DNA from: Ulvibacter algarum
Lineage (GTDB): Bacteria > Bacteroidota > Bacteroidia > Flavobacteriales > Flavobacteriaceae
DNA: 64,000 bases
Assembly: GCA_947488905.1 (NCBI GenBank)
Contig: CANLBJ010000003.1
Location: 62,001-126,000, forward strand
Direction: 5' to 3'
Made by a program: the position numbers and the translations under genes. This document shows positions 8,824 to 16,127 of the stretch, piece after piece. The stretch's first letter is position 1; every line of letters begins with the position of its first letter. A model generated the notes under the pieces. That model made no database searches. It was not told the DNA's origin and saw nothing but the letters and a program-made list of their open reading frames with translations.

Positions 8824-9326
8824 TATTTCCCGAGACTTGACAGCGCTTTTCGCATTCCTGCGATATCGGCTTGAGTGAATACTGTTTTCTTTAATCGCTT
8901 TTGTGCAGCTCGCGAGGTTTTAGGACCAAATTGCCCATCTACACCATCACGTTTTGGTCCCGTTTTGCCTAAATCTTCTTTGTAGATCTTCAGATAGCGT
9001 TGCAATATTTTCACATCAGGATGACGGCTTCCATATTTGATAGGATAGCCTGTTTTAGTAATAACTGGTTTCGTACTTGAACTAGATGAAGTTGAAGAAC
9101 TTGGAATAAACGGTGGTGTTTGATAGCTGGATGAACCACTTGAAACTGTTGTAACTCCAGACGAAGATGCAGTTGCTAATGCAGCTTCTTTTTTCTCCTT
9201 TTTCTTGGTCATAAAATAATACGCGGTAGCAGCTCCCGCGAGTACCACGATAACACCACCTACCACTAAAAGGTCTTTGTTTTTAGTCATAAATGATGGA
9301 TTTGTTGCTGTTGATTTCTGTTTCAT
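8823..9326 (-). CDS. Membrane-anchored PG_binding_1 domain protein
   Basis: 167 aa. The membrane span at residues 19-40 (LLVVGGVIVVLAGAATAYYF) is followed by KKKEKKE and a Ser/Thr-rich linker. A PG_binding_1-type domain (about 95-160) contains KYGSRHPDVKILQRYL and DGVDGQFGPKTSRAAQ, which matches the family's V..LQ..L...DG.FG..T..A pattern. The domain binds peptidoglycan. The basic flank after the span predicts a cytoplasmic C-terminus, again unusual for a cell-envelope protein but sensible for a protein facing outward from an internal virion membrane. Confidence 0.7.
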   Translation of the reverse strand: MKQKSTATNPSFMTKNKDLLVVGGVIVVLAGAATAYYFMTKKKEKKEAALATASSSGVTTVSSGSSSYQTPPFIPSSSTSSSSSTKPVITKTGYPIKYGSRHPDVKILQRYLKIYKEDLGKTGPKRDGVDGQFGPKTSRAAQKRLKKTVFTQADIAGMRKALSSLGK

Positions 9327-9335
9327 TGGTTCGAT

Positions 9336-9857
9336 TTATGATTGATAATTGGGAAGGCGTTGCACATAGTTTGAGACGTATTCCTTCATTTCGCTTTGGC
9401 TCAAAAAGCTATTCAAGTGTTGCCACATATCCTTGTTGTAGAGCTGATAAAATGCTTTAGAAAGACTGGCGATTTGCGTTTTATCACGCAACTTTTTACC
9501 GAAAACATCTTTGATGGCCTCTTCATCGTCATTAAAAGTGCCTTTCGCATCCTTAATGATTTTAGCCAGTTTCTTAGCCGAAGCATCGTCCAATACTTGA
9601 ATACTTTTTGGTGCCACCCATTTCTGAACATCTGTGAGATAGTTCATATCAAATGGACTGTTCCAATTCGGCTCTTGTTTGGTAGTTCCTACGTTTCCAG
9701 TAGTGACTTGCACACCAGTTCCTATAGATGTGGTTGTCGTGGATTGCAGTGCTTGCTGCTTTATACGCTTTCGCGAAAGCGTAACAAAAACACCTATCCC
9801 GATAACGCCAAGTCCTGCGCCACCTATCATCCACCATCCTGTTTTTGAGATTTCCAT
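9336..9857 (-). CDS. Membrane-anchored protein with annexin-like helical domain, paralog of the next gene
   Basis: 173 aa. A membrane span (residues 7-27, WWMIGGAGLGVIGIGVFV) is followed by RKRIKQ. The C-terminal helical domain (about 100-173) shows the pattern DDEEAIKDVFGKKLRDKTQI...LSKAFYQLYNKDM...LPNY. This resembles a single annexin-type repeat (GTDE.AI..V.) and is clearly homologous to the C-terminal domain encoded at 9859-10347. Function unknown. A perfect 16-base palindrome copy (9766-9781) lies in the coding sequence just behind the membrane segment. Confidence 0.55.
   Translation of the reverse strand: MEISKTGWWMIGGAGLGVIGIGVFVTLSRKRIKQQALQSTTTTSIGTGVQVTTGNVGTTKQEPNWNSPFDMNYLTDVQKWVAPKSIQVLDDASAKKLAKIIKDAKGTFNDDEEAIKDVFGKKLRDKTQIASLSKAFYQLYNKDMWQHLNSFLSQSEMKEYVSNYVQRLPNYQS
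9766..9781. repeat. Representative copy of the iterated palindrome CGCTTTCGCGAAAGCG
   Basis: A 14-16 base perfect palindrome found across both host and element. Copies or close variants lie near 1290, 6544, 9766, 14096, 15936, 18111 (variant), 20910, 22306 (variant), 24142, 29630, 32528, 32750, 42564 (variant), 44123, 45249, 48016 and 56777. Most are inside genes, where the in-frame reading is usually A-F-A-K-A or related. Confidence 0.9.
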
Positions 9858-9858
9858 A

Positions 9859-10347
9859 TTAAGCTGTTCTGTAATTAGGTAGCGCCTTCACGATGTTGAG
9901 CACTATGGTTATTTCTTCCTTATCAAAGCGGTCTTTGAGCGTGTCAATCAGGTTTTTTGAATAGGTTTCTTGGTAGGCTTTTGCCACTTGAGAGACCTGA
10001 ACTTTATCTTTCATCTTGCGGAAGACTCCGTAGACTTGTTCTTCATCATCGCCACCTTGATACCAGCTTCCCCAAGCTTTGTGAATCTGGTCTGCATAGC
10101 GAGAAGCGGTACTCGTTTTTAATACCAATACTTCGCGATTTACTGTTTGCAACACCTTATTCAAAAAATGAATATCAAAAGCATTTTGTGAGGTCAGTCC
10201 ACTTGAAATTGGTTGAATTTGCGCCTGAATAGCAGTCAGTAATTTGCTGGTGCGTACGTCACGACTGCGCTTTCTCATTGAGAAAAACGTGGTTCCTATA
10301 AACAGAGTTCCTACACTTGCGCCTATAATTTTATACGTCATACTCAT
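9859..10347 (-). CDS. Membrane-anchored protein with annexin-like helical domain
   Basis: 162 aa. An N-terminal membrane span (residues 5-22) is followed by RKRSRDVR and then a helical C-terminal domain with GGDDEEQVYGVFRKMKDKVQV...VAKAYQETYSKNLIDTL...ALPNY. It aligns residue by residue with the domain of the adjacent 173-aa protein, so the pair arose by tandem duplication. The next gene starts one base after this stop. Annexin-like repeats bind membranes in eukaryotes, but calcium-site residues are not evident here. Confidence 0.55.
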   Translation of the reverse strand: MSMTYKIIGASVGTLFIGTTFFSMRKRSRDVRTSKLLTAIQAQIQPISSGLTSQNAFDIHFLNKVLQTVNREVLVLKTSTASRYADQIHKAWGSWYQGGDDEEQVYGVFRKMKDKVQVSQVAKAYQETYSKNLIDTLKDRFDKEEITIVLNIVKALPNYRTA

Positions 10348-10790
10348 TTTCCCAACAGTTTTAAGCCACGACCTGCAGGTGTGAGCATTGCTAAATCTGA
10401 TACATCTGCATTTTTTGCTGAATTTTTAAGAATTACGATAACTCCAACTAATACAACCGCGAGAATTACAGGAACACCAATGGATAATACCTTGGTCAGA
10501 CTCTTTCCTAACCCAAAAATATTACCACCTATTTCAGATAAATCGGCAATGGTTCTGGTCGCCATATTGGAAACATCAAGATTGTTTTGATTAAGCCATT
10601 TGTTGAAGTTGGGACTCGTTGTACAGGATGCTGAACCGTTAGATTTCCAAGTAATGAGCCATATCATTTTTGCATTCTCTTGTCCTAATTCGCTTTTTAA
10701 TTTCGTGAAATAGCTTGTCCAGAAGTCACACGGATCGTCTGCTTCTGGAACTAAGAAAATGCGGTTATCTATGTTTACTTGTATCGCCAT
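10344..10790 (-). CDS. Virion-cluster protein with C-terminal membrane segment
   Basis: 148 aa. A soluble N-terminal part of about 85 residues includes two cysteines (C22 and C56); there is one strong hydrophobic segment at about 103-124 (SIGVPVILAVVLVGVIVIL) and a short tail. The N-terminal sequence (DDPCDFWTSYFTKLKSEL) is not recognised. It overlaps the downstream gene by 4 bases and shares TAATG with the upstream one. Membrane orientation is ambiguous because both flanks carry lysines. Confidence 0.5.
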   Translation of the reverse strand: MAIQVNIDNRIFLVPEADDPCDFWTSYFTKLKSELGQENAKMIWLITWKSNGSASCTTSPNFNKWLNQNNLDVSNMATRTIADLSEIGGNIFGLGKSLTKVLSIGVPVILAVVLVGVIVILKNSAKNADVSDLAMLTPAGRGLKLLGK

Positions 10791-10978
10791 TAATTGCTTC
10801 TGAAAATGGTATTACTGTGTTTTTTGCTATCGGTTTTACTGAAATCGTTCTGTTCTAAAAATTGCTGAAGACGAGCTTTGAGTTGCGCTTCTTTTCTCAA
10901 GGCGGTACGCTTATCATAATCGATATACAGCTGCCTGCCCAACCAAAAACCAACGCCTAATGTCAAAATCGTTTTCAT
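10790..10978 (-). CDS. Very small membrane-anchored protein
   Basis: 62 aa. A weak hydrophobic N-terminus (TILTLGVGFWLGRQLYI) is followed by a charged helical tail rich in Lys, Arg and Gln. It is packed without gaps between its neighbours: it shares TAATG with 10344-10790 and directly abuts the amidase-fold gene. Function unknown; translation is likely because the spacing leaves no alternative. Confidence 0.5.
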   Translation of the reverse strand: MKTILTLGVGFWLGRQLYIDYDKRTALRKEAQLKARLQQFLEQNDFSKTDSKKHSNTIFRSN

Positions 10979-11473
10979 CTACTTTCTCTTGTAAATATTA
11001 TGCTCGGGAATGTCTAATGCCCTGAGCCATTCTGCTACTTCAAATCCTGGACTATCTTCATCTACTTTGGCAGGAATCTCTTTAAAACCTGCGATAATGA
11101 TGTCTGGAAAGCGCAGTATATAGAACTTTACAATCGCTTCGAGTGACTGTTTTTGTTCATCGGTACGCGTGTCTTTGTCCCAAGCTTCCTTGAGTGTTCT
11201 GCCACCTACATAAGCAATGTGTTTGGCGATTCCCGTGATACCGTTTTGACCGTGAGAGATGCCCCATAAATCAGTAGTTGTTGGGCTGTCCTCACTAATG
11301 ATGGTTTGTAACACACCATCTTGAAGCACGAGGTAATCAATACCTGGACGATTCCATCCAAAACCGCCTTTATCTTTTGGTAGCGTGTGCTGATTGATAA
11401 TGATTTCCTTGCCAAAGTCTTTAGCTTCGCTGGTGTCGGTACTTTGTATGATGAGATAATCTACTTTTTGCAT
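10979..11473 (-). CDS. Amidase_2/PGRP-fold protein that has lost its zinc ligands
   Basis: 164 aa. It matches the N-acetylmuramoyl-L-alanine amidase (T7 lysozyme/PGRP) pattern along its length: an opening strand YLIIQSTDT, GWNRPGIDYLVLQDG, ISHGQNGITGIAKHIAYVGG and a closing SPGFEVAEWL. The positions that hold zinc in active enzymes differ. The first His (VHCSAT in T7) reads Q10, the second His (about residue 129-130) reads G/F, and the Cys (ACPSFD in T7) reads S141. Only the non-ligand H74 is retained. It is therefore probably a non-catalytic peptidoglycan- or host-binding protein. It lies next to an apparently intact hydrolase gene. Confidence 0.7.
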   Translation of the reverse strand: MQKVDYLIIQSTDTSEAKDFGKEIIINQHTLPKDKGGFGWNRPGIDYLVLQDGVLQTIISEDSPTTTDLWGISHGQNGITGIAKHIAYVGGRTLKEAWDKDTRTDEQKQSLEAIVKFYILRFPDIIIAGFKEIPAKVDEDSPGFEVAEWLRALDIPEHNIYKRK

Positions 11474-11483
11474 CTGTTGTGAT

Positions 11484-11921
11484 TTAAGAGTTTATAGCTG
11501 ATAAGCGTCTAAAGCCCAATAAGCGATAGACAGGATATTTCTTGATGTTGACTTGATTGCTCTGATTACCACCCAAGACGTATATGTATTTTTTGTCTTC
11601 GGAATAACTAATAAAAAGACCTACGTGACCTTTCCAACTGGACTTTTTATGTCGCCAGAAGATGACCACATCATTAAGTTTTGGTTTGTTGATTTCGGTA
11701 CCGACTTGCAACCAAGAGCGAGCGGTAAGTTTATTACTTCGTTGCACTTTCGCTTTGAGCGCTACCCAATTGATAAAGGCAGAACACCAAGCAGTTTCAT
11801 CTGTAGAGACCCAAGTATGACCTATTTCTTTGAAGTAGTTGAGAACAATGGGATTGTGTTGATAGCCAACAATTTCGGTTACACCGTATTGGCTTAAGGC
11901 TATATTAATAAGTTGTGACAT
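11484..11921 (-). CDS. NlpC/P60-CHAP-like peptidoglycan hydrolase (TIGR02594-type)
   Basis: 145 aa, no signal peptide. The conserved pattern of the TIGR02594 family is present: DETAWCSAFINWVA with catalytic C46, TARSWLQVGT, LNDVVIFWR, GHVGLF with H99, and VLGGNQSNQVNI with N119. All three catalytic-type residues are intact, so it is a predicted cysteine peptidase or amidase acting on cell-wall peptides. It could serve entry, if packed in the virion, or lysis with the holin/spanin-like genes downstream. Its start overlaps the end of the beta-propeller gene by 17 bases. Confidence 0.8.
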   Translation of the reverse strand: MSQLINIALSQYGVTEIVGYQHNPIVLNYFKEIGHTWVSTDETAWCSAFINWVALKAKVQRSNKLTARSWLQVGTEINKPKLNDVVIFWRHKKSSWKGHVGLFISYSEDKKYIYVLGGNQSNQVNIKKYPVYRLLGFRRLSAINS

Positions 11922-13494
11922 TAGGTGGCTCGTCTTTAGGGTTATCGAGCCACGATACTGGAATGCCCTTACTCATTTGGACACCAGTAGATATTCTTGA
12001 TTTTTCGGGAAGCATATTATACATCTCGATTTGATTGTAATAAATTAGAAAAGTCACTTGCTGGAACGGATTGATTTTGAAACACCAGGTCACGTGTCCA
12101 TCGATCAAGTTGCCATCAAAGTCAAATACTTCAGAGACATTTGCAAAGTTTTGAGGACTCTGACTATTACTCAACGAGATGGTTTTACAGATTTCGGTAC
12201 CAGTGACGGACTTCTCTGTAATCTGAAGTGCATTGATGCGGTCTTCTCCAGAAGCAACCAGCTTGACGTGACCAACCATTGCAGGATTATGCTGGAAGTC
12301 TTCACGGTCTTCATAATACTCTTCGTTTACGGTTACGGTAGGACCAAATTGTAATCCCGATATGCTAACTGTATCATCTACAGAGTTGCTCACGCCTATA
12401 ATTTCTTCCTTAGAACTAATAGCTAATCCAAGTCCAAAACTTTCAGTTTTAATAGTATCTATTACTTGATGCTTTGGACTAATTCTACTAAACGTTTGAT
12501 CGCCTCGATTCCCTACGTACATCAATCCATTATGCGGATTATAAGCAATAGCCACAGGATCCTTACCTACGCTTAATTTAGTGATGGCTCTAAATCTTAC
12601 GGTGTCTAAAACCGAAACAGAATTTGAATTATTCAGTACCATATACATATTCTTGGTCACTGGATGGAACTGAAACGAAACAATATCTGCCACTACAGAA
12701 CCTACGCTTCCTTTTTGATTGCCTTGAAGATCATACACATTGATGGCGCCATCCACAATATTGTGAATGTATAAATCACCTGAATCTGTATCAACTCCAA
12801 GTGTTCTGGCTCCTGGTACTAAAGGCAAATTATTTACTCTACGATTGATGCAAATTTTAGAGATTGTTCCTGAAACTAAATTTGCTGTATAATAACATTG
12901 ATCCACTGGATTGTAAACAATATCTACTGGACGATTACCAACAGCTTCTCTTCTTAAAATTGAAAAATCTCTATTGATAAAAACTACTTCATTTGAAACT
13001 GAACAAGCTACTGCGACAACGCCATATTCAACACTATTAGTAGATGTATTTATCGCTAAAGCAACTGGACTAACACTGCCTGGAACGCTTAAAATTGTTG
13101 AATTAGAAGCTCTTCTTTCTCCAACTCCATAACCACTTCCAGCTTGAGAAGTACCTTGCAATAAGTCAATAGTAGTAACAAGTTCTCCTGAAGGATTAAC
13201 CACCGAGACAGAATCTCCTAATTGATTCACCACATAAAATAAGTCTGTAACAATATTATAGACCAGCTCTTGTGGTTGCTTATCTACGACTACACTTTTT
13301 GTGCCTTCTTCATTTATAAACATTGGGTCAGTGAGTGGAGTGCAAGCAATCGCACCCCAAAGACATACTTTTCTAATATCCTTCGTATGGTTTGTAACCG
13401 TTACTTGTACAACATCATTCTCTTTTTGAAGTTGTGCGTAGAAACGTTTTAAACTTGCCTGCTTGTCTAACCAAGTATATATTGCTCTACTCAT
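11905..13494 (-). CDS. Putative minor capsid/receptor-binding protein: capsid-like fold with inserted YVTN beta-propeller
   Basis: 529 aa. Residues about 25-60 and 385-500 form one split domain homologous to the 303-aa protein at 16860-17771. Shared features are VTVTN (31-35 here, VVVTN there), REDFQHNPA (397; REESKSNPF there), NALQI/NALQF, and SPQNF (446-450; 181-185 there), with almost identical spacing (49 versus 50 residues) between REx and SPQNF. Between the halves lies an insertion of about 325 residues with repeats such as NPHNGLMYVGNRGDQTFSRI. This is a YVTN/YncE-like seven-blade beta-propeller, usually a ligand-binding fold. There is no signal peptide. By analogy with two-capsid-protein viruses I infer a turret or receptor-binding capsid subunit; an unrelated surface protein is the alternative. 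Confidence 0.6.
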   Translation of the reverse strand: MSRAIYTWLDKQASLKRFYAQLQKENDVVQVTVTNHTKDIRKVCLWGAIACTPLTDPMFINEEGTKSVVVDKQPQELVYNIVTDLFYVVNQLGDSVSVVNPSGELVTTIDLLQGTSQAGSGYGVGERRASNSTILSVPGSVSPVALAINTSTNSVEYGVVAVACSVSNEVVFINRDFSILRREAVGNRPVDIVYNPVDQCYYTANLVSGTISKICINRRVNNLPLVPGARTLGVDTDSGDLYIHNIVDGAINVYDLQGNQKGSVGSVVADIVSFQFHPVTKNMYMVLNNSNSVSVLDTVRFRAITKLSVGKDPVAIAYNPHNGLMYVGNRGDQTFSRISPKHQVIDTIKTESFGLGLAISSKEEIIGVSNSVDDTVSISGLQFGPTVTVNEEYYEDREDFQHNPAMVGHVKLVASGEDRINALQITEKSVTGTEICKTISLSNSQSPQNFANVSEVFDFDGNLIDGHVTWCFKINPFQQVTFLIYYNQIEMYNMLPEKSRISTGVQMSKGIPVSWLDNPKDEPPNVTTY

Positions 13495-14245
13495 TGGCTC
13501 TATAATTTTCTATAAAATTGATAACATCTTTGGTACGCTCAATTTGTGAAGCACCGACCATTTCTGGATTTTTACCAAACACTTTTGTTACTGCATACAC
13601 GGCTTCAATGGTGGGAAAACCATAATCGAGGTATTGCTTCATTCCGCATAAATCTGCGGTGGTTTGACTGCGTGTATTTAAAAACCAATGACAGCCTTCG
13701 TGCGCCAAAATCGCCACGCGAATAGGAATCGTGTACGACTTAAACAAACGTTGCGATATTTGAACTCTCGGCATTTTTCGATGTGTTCTCGCTGGTGTGA
13801 TAAGCTCTGCACCAAAAGGATCTGTAATCTTATCGAGATATTGAAACAGAAATTCGTTGTCGATACTTTCATAAAAGCCAGGTGGTACATAACCTGCTTT
13901 CTGTGAAAACTGAATCGCAAATTCTAAAAAGCGATGTTGATCATCAGTTGCCCAGACAGCCAGTGCTGGCATCTTTTCTATTTTCACATTAACGATTTCA
14001 AAAGCATCATCATCTACTTCGTTTTTATCAAAGACTTCCATTTCCAGCACCTCTGGAGAGACTGGCAATGCGATCACAAATTCTCGTTTTGAGTTCGCTT
14101 TCGCGAAAGCGGCTTTTCTCCTAAAATAATAACTGTTAGGATGCTCAGGATCATACACACGAATTCCCAACTCAAAAGGCATCAAAGCCATAATGGTCAG
14201 TTTTACCTGAAAGCGTTCTCTATTTGATGGTATTGTTGTTATCAC
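13487..14245 (-). CDS. Putative HExxH metalloprotease of the virion cluster
   Basis: 252 aa. The C-terminal half carries the zinc-protease motif VAILAHEGCHWFL (H182, E183, H186). TTADLCGMKQY (196-206) lies about 14 residues later, and its Asp may be the third ligand. The N-terminal part (10-90) looks like a beta-sandwich. No signal peptide, so it acts in the cytoplasm or within a particle. A maturation protease for virion proteins is one possibility, and this is inference. A 16-base palindrome copy is inside the gene (14096-14111). It overlaps both neighbours (4 and 8 bases). Confidence 0.55.
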   Translation of the reverse strand: MITTIPSNRERFQVKLTIMALMPFELGIRVYDPEHPNSYYFRRKAAFAKANSKREFVIALPVSPEVLEMEVFDKNEVDDDAFEIVNVKIEKMPALAVWATDDQHRFLEFAIQFSQKAGYVPPGFYESIDNEFLFQYLDKITDPFGAELITPARTHRKMPRVQISQRLFKSYTIPIRVAILAHEGCHWFLNTRSQTTADLCGMKQYLDYGFPTIEAVYAVTKVFGKNPEMVGASQIERTKDVINFIENYRANE

Positions 14246-14715
14246 TGAGGATATTGTTGGTATTGCTTATTCTTAGAACTACTCATTACCGCAAGTCCGA
14301 TCACTCCGACAACTACGACGCCACCTAAAACATAAACGATGGTAGGAATCCCTTTTTTCTCTTCTTCTGGAACTTCTGGAGCTCCTAAGTCTACAGAGAA
14401 GTCTGAAGGCAGTTCTGCGTTAGTGCCATATCCATCTAAAGGTTTTGGTGTAGTAAAAGAATCGATTACTTGACCTATCGCTGTAGCGCCTCCAGCTTCT
14501 TTATAAATCTGACCTACATCTTTAAAGAACTTCGTGCGCTTTGCTTTGCGATCTATTCGTTTTGGAGCAGATCTTCTTACCGTTCGTCTGGCTAAACGTT
14601 TTGCTTTTCGTTTGGCACGTCTTGCTTTACGTTTCTTTTTATTTCCAAAAAAGTCATCGTAATCCTCATCTTGTAGATGGCGACTTAAAATGCTCTCTGT
14701 TTCTCCTAAAATCAT
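14242..14715 (-). CDS. Basic, membrane-anchored protein (possible DNA-membrane linker)
   Basis: 157 aa. An acidic start (QDEDYDDFFG, about 15-25) leads into an extremely Arg/Lys-rich block (about 26-65, for example KKRKARRAKRKAKRLARR). A linker and one C-terminal membrane span (IVYVLGGVVVVGVIGLAVM, about 128-147) follow. The EDYDxF motif plus Arg/Lys block is shared with the 186-aa protein at 14927-15487. Such a layout could tie packaged DNA to an internal membrane. No family recognised. Confidence 0.55.
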   Translation of the reverse strand: MILGETESILSRHLQDEDYDDFFGNKKKRKARRAKRKAKRLARRTVRRSAPKRIDRKAKRTKFFKDVGQIYKEAGGATAIGQVIDSFTTPKPLDGYGTNAELPSDFSVDLGAPEVPEEEKKGIPTIVYVLGGVVVVGVIGLAVMSSSKNKQYQQYPQ

Positions 14716-14724
14716 AAATGAGAA

Positions 14725-14952
14725 TTAGATAATTTGCATTATTCTTAAGGTCGAGGCTCCAGGATCATAGGCAATTTTCTTATAGCCTTTACCCACAAAA
14801 GGATAACCCTTTGCTTCGCCTGGAAATAAAACCACTCCATTAACCAAAGCTTTTCCCTCTCCCACGTTTTTAATTGAGGCACTCAAAAACCCATCACTGA
14901 TTTCTCCTGAGACCGTTGTATCAATTTCATTTACTTGTGCTAATATGTCCAT
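14725..14952 (-). CDS. Small beta-rich protein
   Basis: 75 aa from the ATG at 14952. A start at 15003 would lengthen it by 17 residues, all overlapping the upstream gene, so the shorter form is chosen. There is no membrane span; alternating short strands and glycines (FLSASIKNVGEGKALVNGVV, FPGEAKGYPFVGKG) suggest a single small beta-domain. It lies between two basic membrane proteins. A spike, penton-like or head-decoration protein would fit the size, but nothing in the sequence proves this. Confidence 0.45.
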   Translation of the reverse strand: MDILAQVNEIDTTVSGEISDGFLSASIKNVGEGKALVNGVVLFPGEAKGYPFVGKGYKKIAYDPGASTLRIMQII

Positions 14953-15487
14953 TTTGTAATTTTTTGTTTTGAATGAATTTATAAATCCCAAATCCTGTGA
15001 CACCTACAACGCCCACGATAGCAATTACTTTAACCACTTTGCTAACCTTACTGTCAGATTGCATTGCCTTTTTACTGGCTTCTACTGGTGCAGTTTGAAG
15101 TTGTTTGACTTCGGCTTTTGCAATAGCAGATAACGGTGTTTTGACAACCGCTGAATTTGATTTTTTAATCAAGTGGCTTATGGGGGTCTTTGTTTTGACT
15201 GGTGGTTTTTTAGTCTTGATGACCGCTTTTTTCGGTTGTACTGTTTTCTTACGAATCACAGGAATACTCTTCACTCGAATAGGCGGTAATTTCATAGGAC
15301 GACCACGAACGACTCTGGGGCGACTTCTTACAGGTGGTCTGCTCAATTTTGGTTTAGAAGACCGTCTGCGTTTCAATAGTTTTCGAGTACGGCGTTTCTT
15401 TCTACGACGACGACGTCTGCCTCCAAAATTATCGTAGTCTTCGTCCTGATAAACATCATAATCTGTAAGTGCGTAGGTGTTTGTCAT
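14927..15487 (-). CDS. Basic proline-rich membrane-anchored protein, related to the 157-aa protein
   Basis: 186 aa. The N-terminus has YQDEDYDNFGG followed by RRRRRRKKRRTRK. A Pro/Arg/Lys-rich region runs to about residue 120, and a membrane span lies near the C-terminus (about 156-173, KVIAIVGVVGVTGFGIYKF). It shares the EDYDxF plus Arg/Lys block and the C-terminal span with the protein at 14242-14715. It is a probable nucleic-acid-binding protein attached to the membrane. Two internal repeats of PPxRxxP type occur. Function unknown. Confidence 0.55.
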   Translation of the reverse strand: MTNTYALTDYDVYQDEDYDNFGGRRRRRRKKRRTRKLLKRRRSSKPKLSRPPVRSRPRVVRGRPMKLPPIRVKSIPVIRKKTVQPKKAVIKTKKPPVKTKTPISHLIKKSNSAVVKTPLSAIAKAEVKQLQTAPVEASKKAMQSDSKVSKVVKVIAIVGVVGVTGFGIYKFIQNKKLQNGHISTSK

Positions 15488-15488
15488 T

Positions 15489-16127
15489 TTATCTCGGCAT
15501 TGGCATCGGTGGCTGTCCGTAAGGCATTGGTGGACGTCCCGATTTCATTAATACTACCGCTCCAATACCTAAGACGACCACACCGCCACCTATCATTAGC
15601 ATCATATTGGTTTTCTTTTTGGCAGCTTCGGCTTTCTTCTTTTCCTCCTCACGACGACGTGCTTCCTCTTGTCTACGTCTTTCTTCTGCCTCACGACGTT
15701 TGCGTTCTTGCTCTTCTCGCATACGTTGCATACGCATTTCCATATCTCTTTTGGCCGCAGCAGCTTGGGCAGATGCTCTTGCTTGTGCAGCTGCTTGAGC
15801 TGCGCCACTATTAGATGAACCTCCGCGTTTCTTTTTCTTAAAGAGTCCACCTATAATGCCTACAGCACCTTTGGCAATCGCTCCCCAAAACTGATCGTTC
15901 TCTTGTGATGAGAAGCGAGCAATTAAAGTTTCTAACGCTTTCGCGAAAGCGTAATCTCCATCTTTTAATAGGTCAACGACTTCATTAACGAGTTGCTCCT
16001 TTGATGGTTTACCTTGAAAGAACACATTGCTTTTAGCGAGTAATTCTTGAACAGGTTTTGGATAATTGAGAACCAAATAGGTGAGGTTGTCAATCGCTTG
16101 ATTGTATTGTGATTGTTTATTTGACAT
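15489..16127 (-). CDS. Coiled-coil protein with C-terminal membrane anchor
   Basis: 212 aa. A soluble helical N-terminal domain (1-85) precedes a basic patch and Gly/Ser stretch, an Ala-rich then Arg/Glu-rich single helix (about 105-170, repeating REEERRRQEEARR-like sequence) and a membrane span (MMLMIGGGVVVLGIGAVVLM, about 175-194). The tail is rich in Pro and Met. The long charged helix suggests a rod or tether. It includes the palindrome-encoded peptide AFAKA (DNA 15936-15951). It overlaps the upstream gene by 11 bases. Confidence 0.55.
   Translation of the reverse strand: MSNKQSQYNQAIDNLTYLVLNYPKPVQELLAKSNVFFQGKPSKEQLVNEVVDLLKDGDYAFAKALETLIARFSSQENDQFWGAIAKGAVGIIGGLFKKKKRGGSSNSGAAQAAAQARASAQAAAAKRDMEMRMQRMREEQERKRREAEERRRQEEARRREEEKKKAEAAKKKTNMMLMIGGGVVVLGIGAVVLMKSGRPPMPYGQPPMPMPR

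Noticed and set aside
9396-9848. Plus-strand open frame of 150 codons
   Set aside because: It lies antisense to the 173-aa membrane protein, which has a clear domain structure and a paralog.
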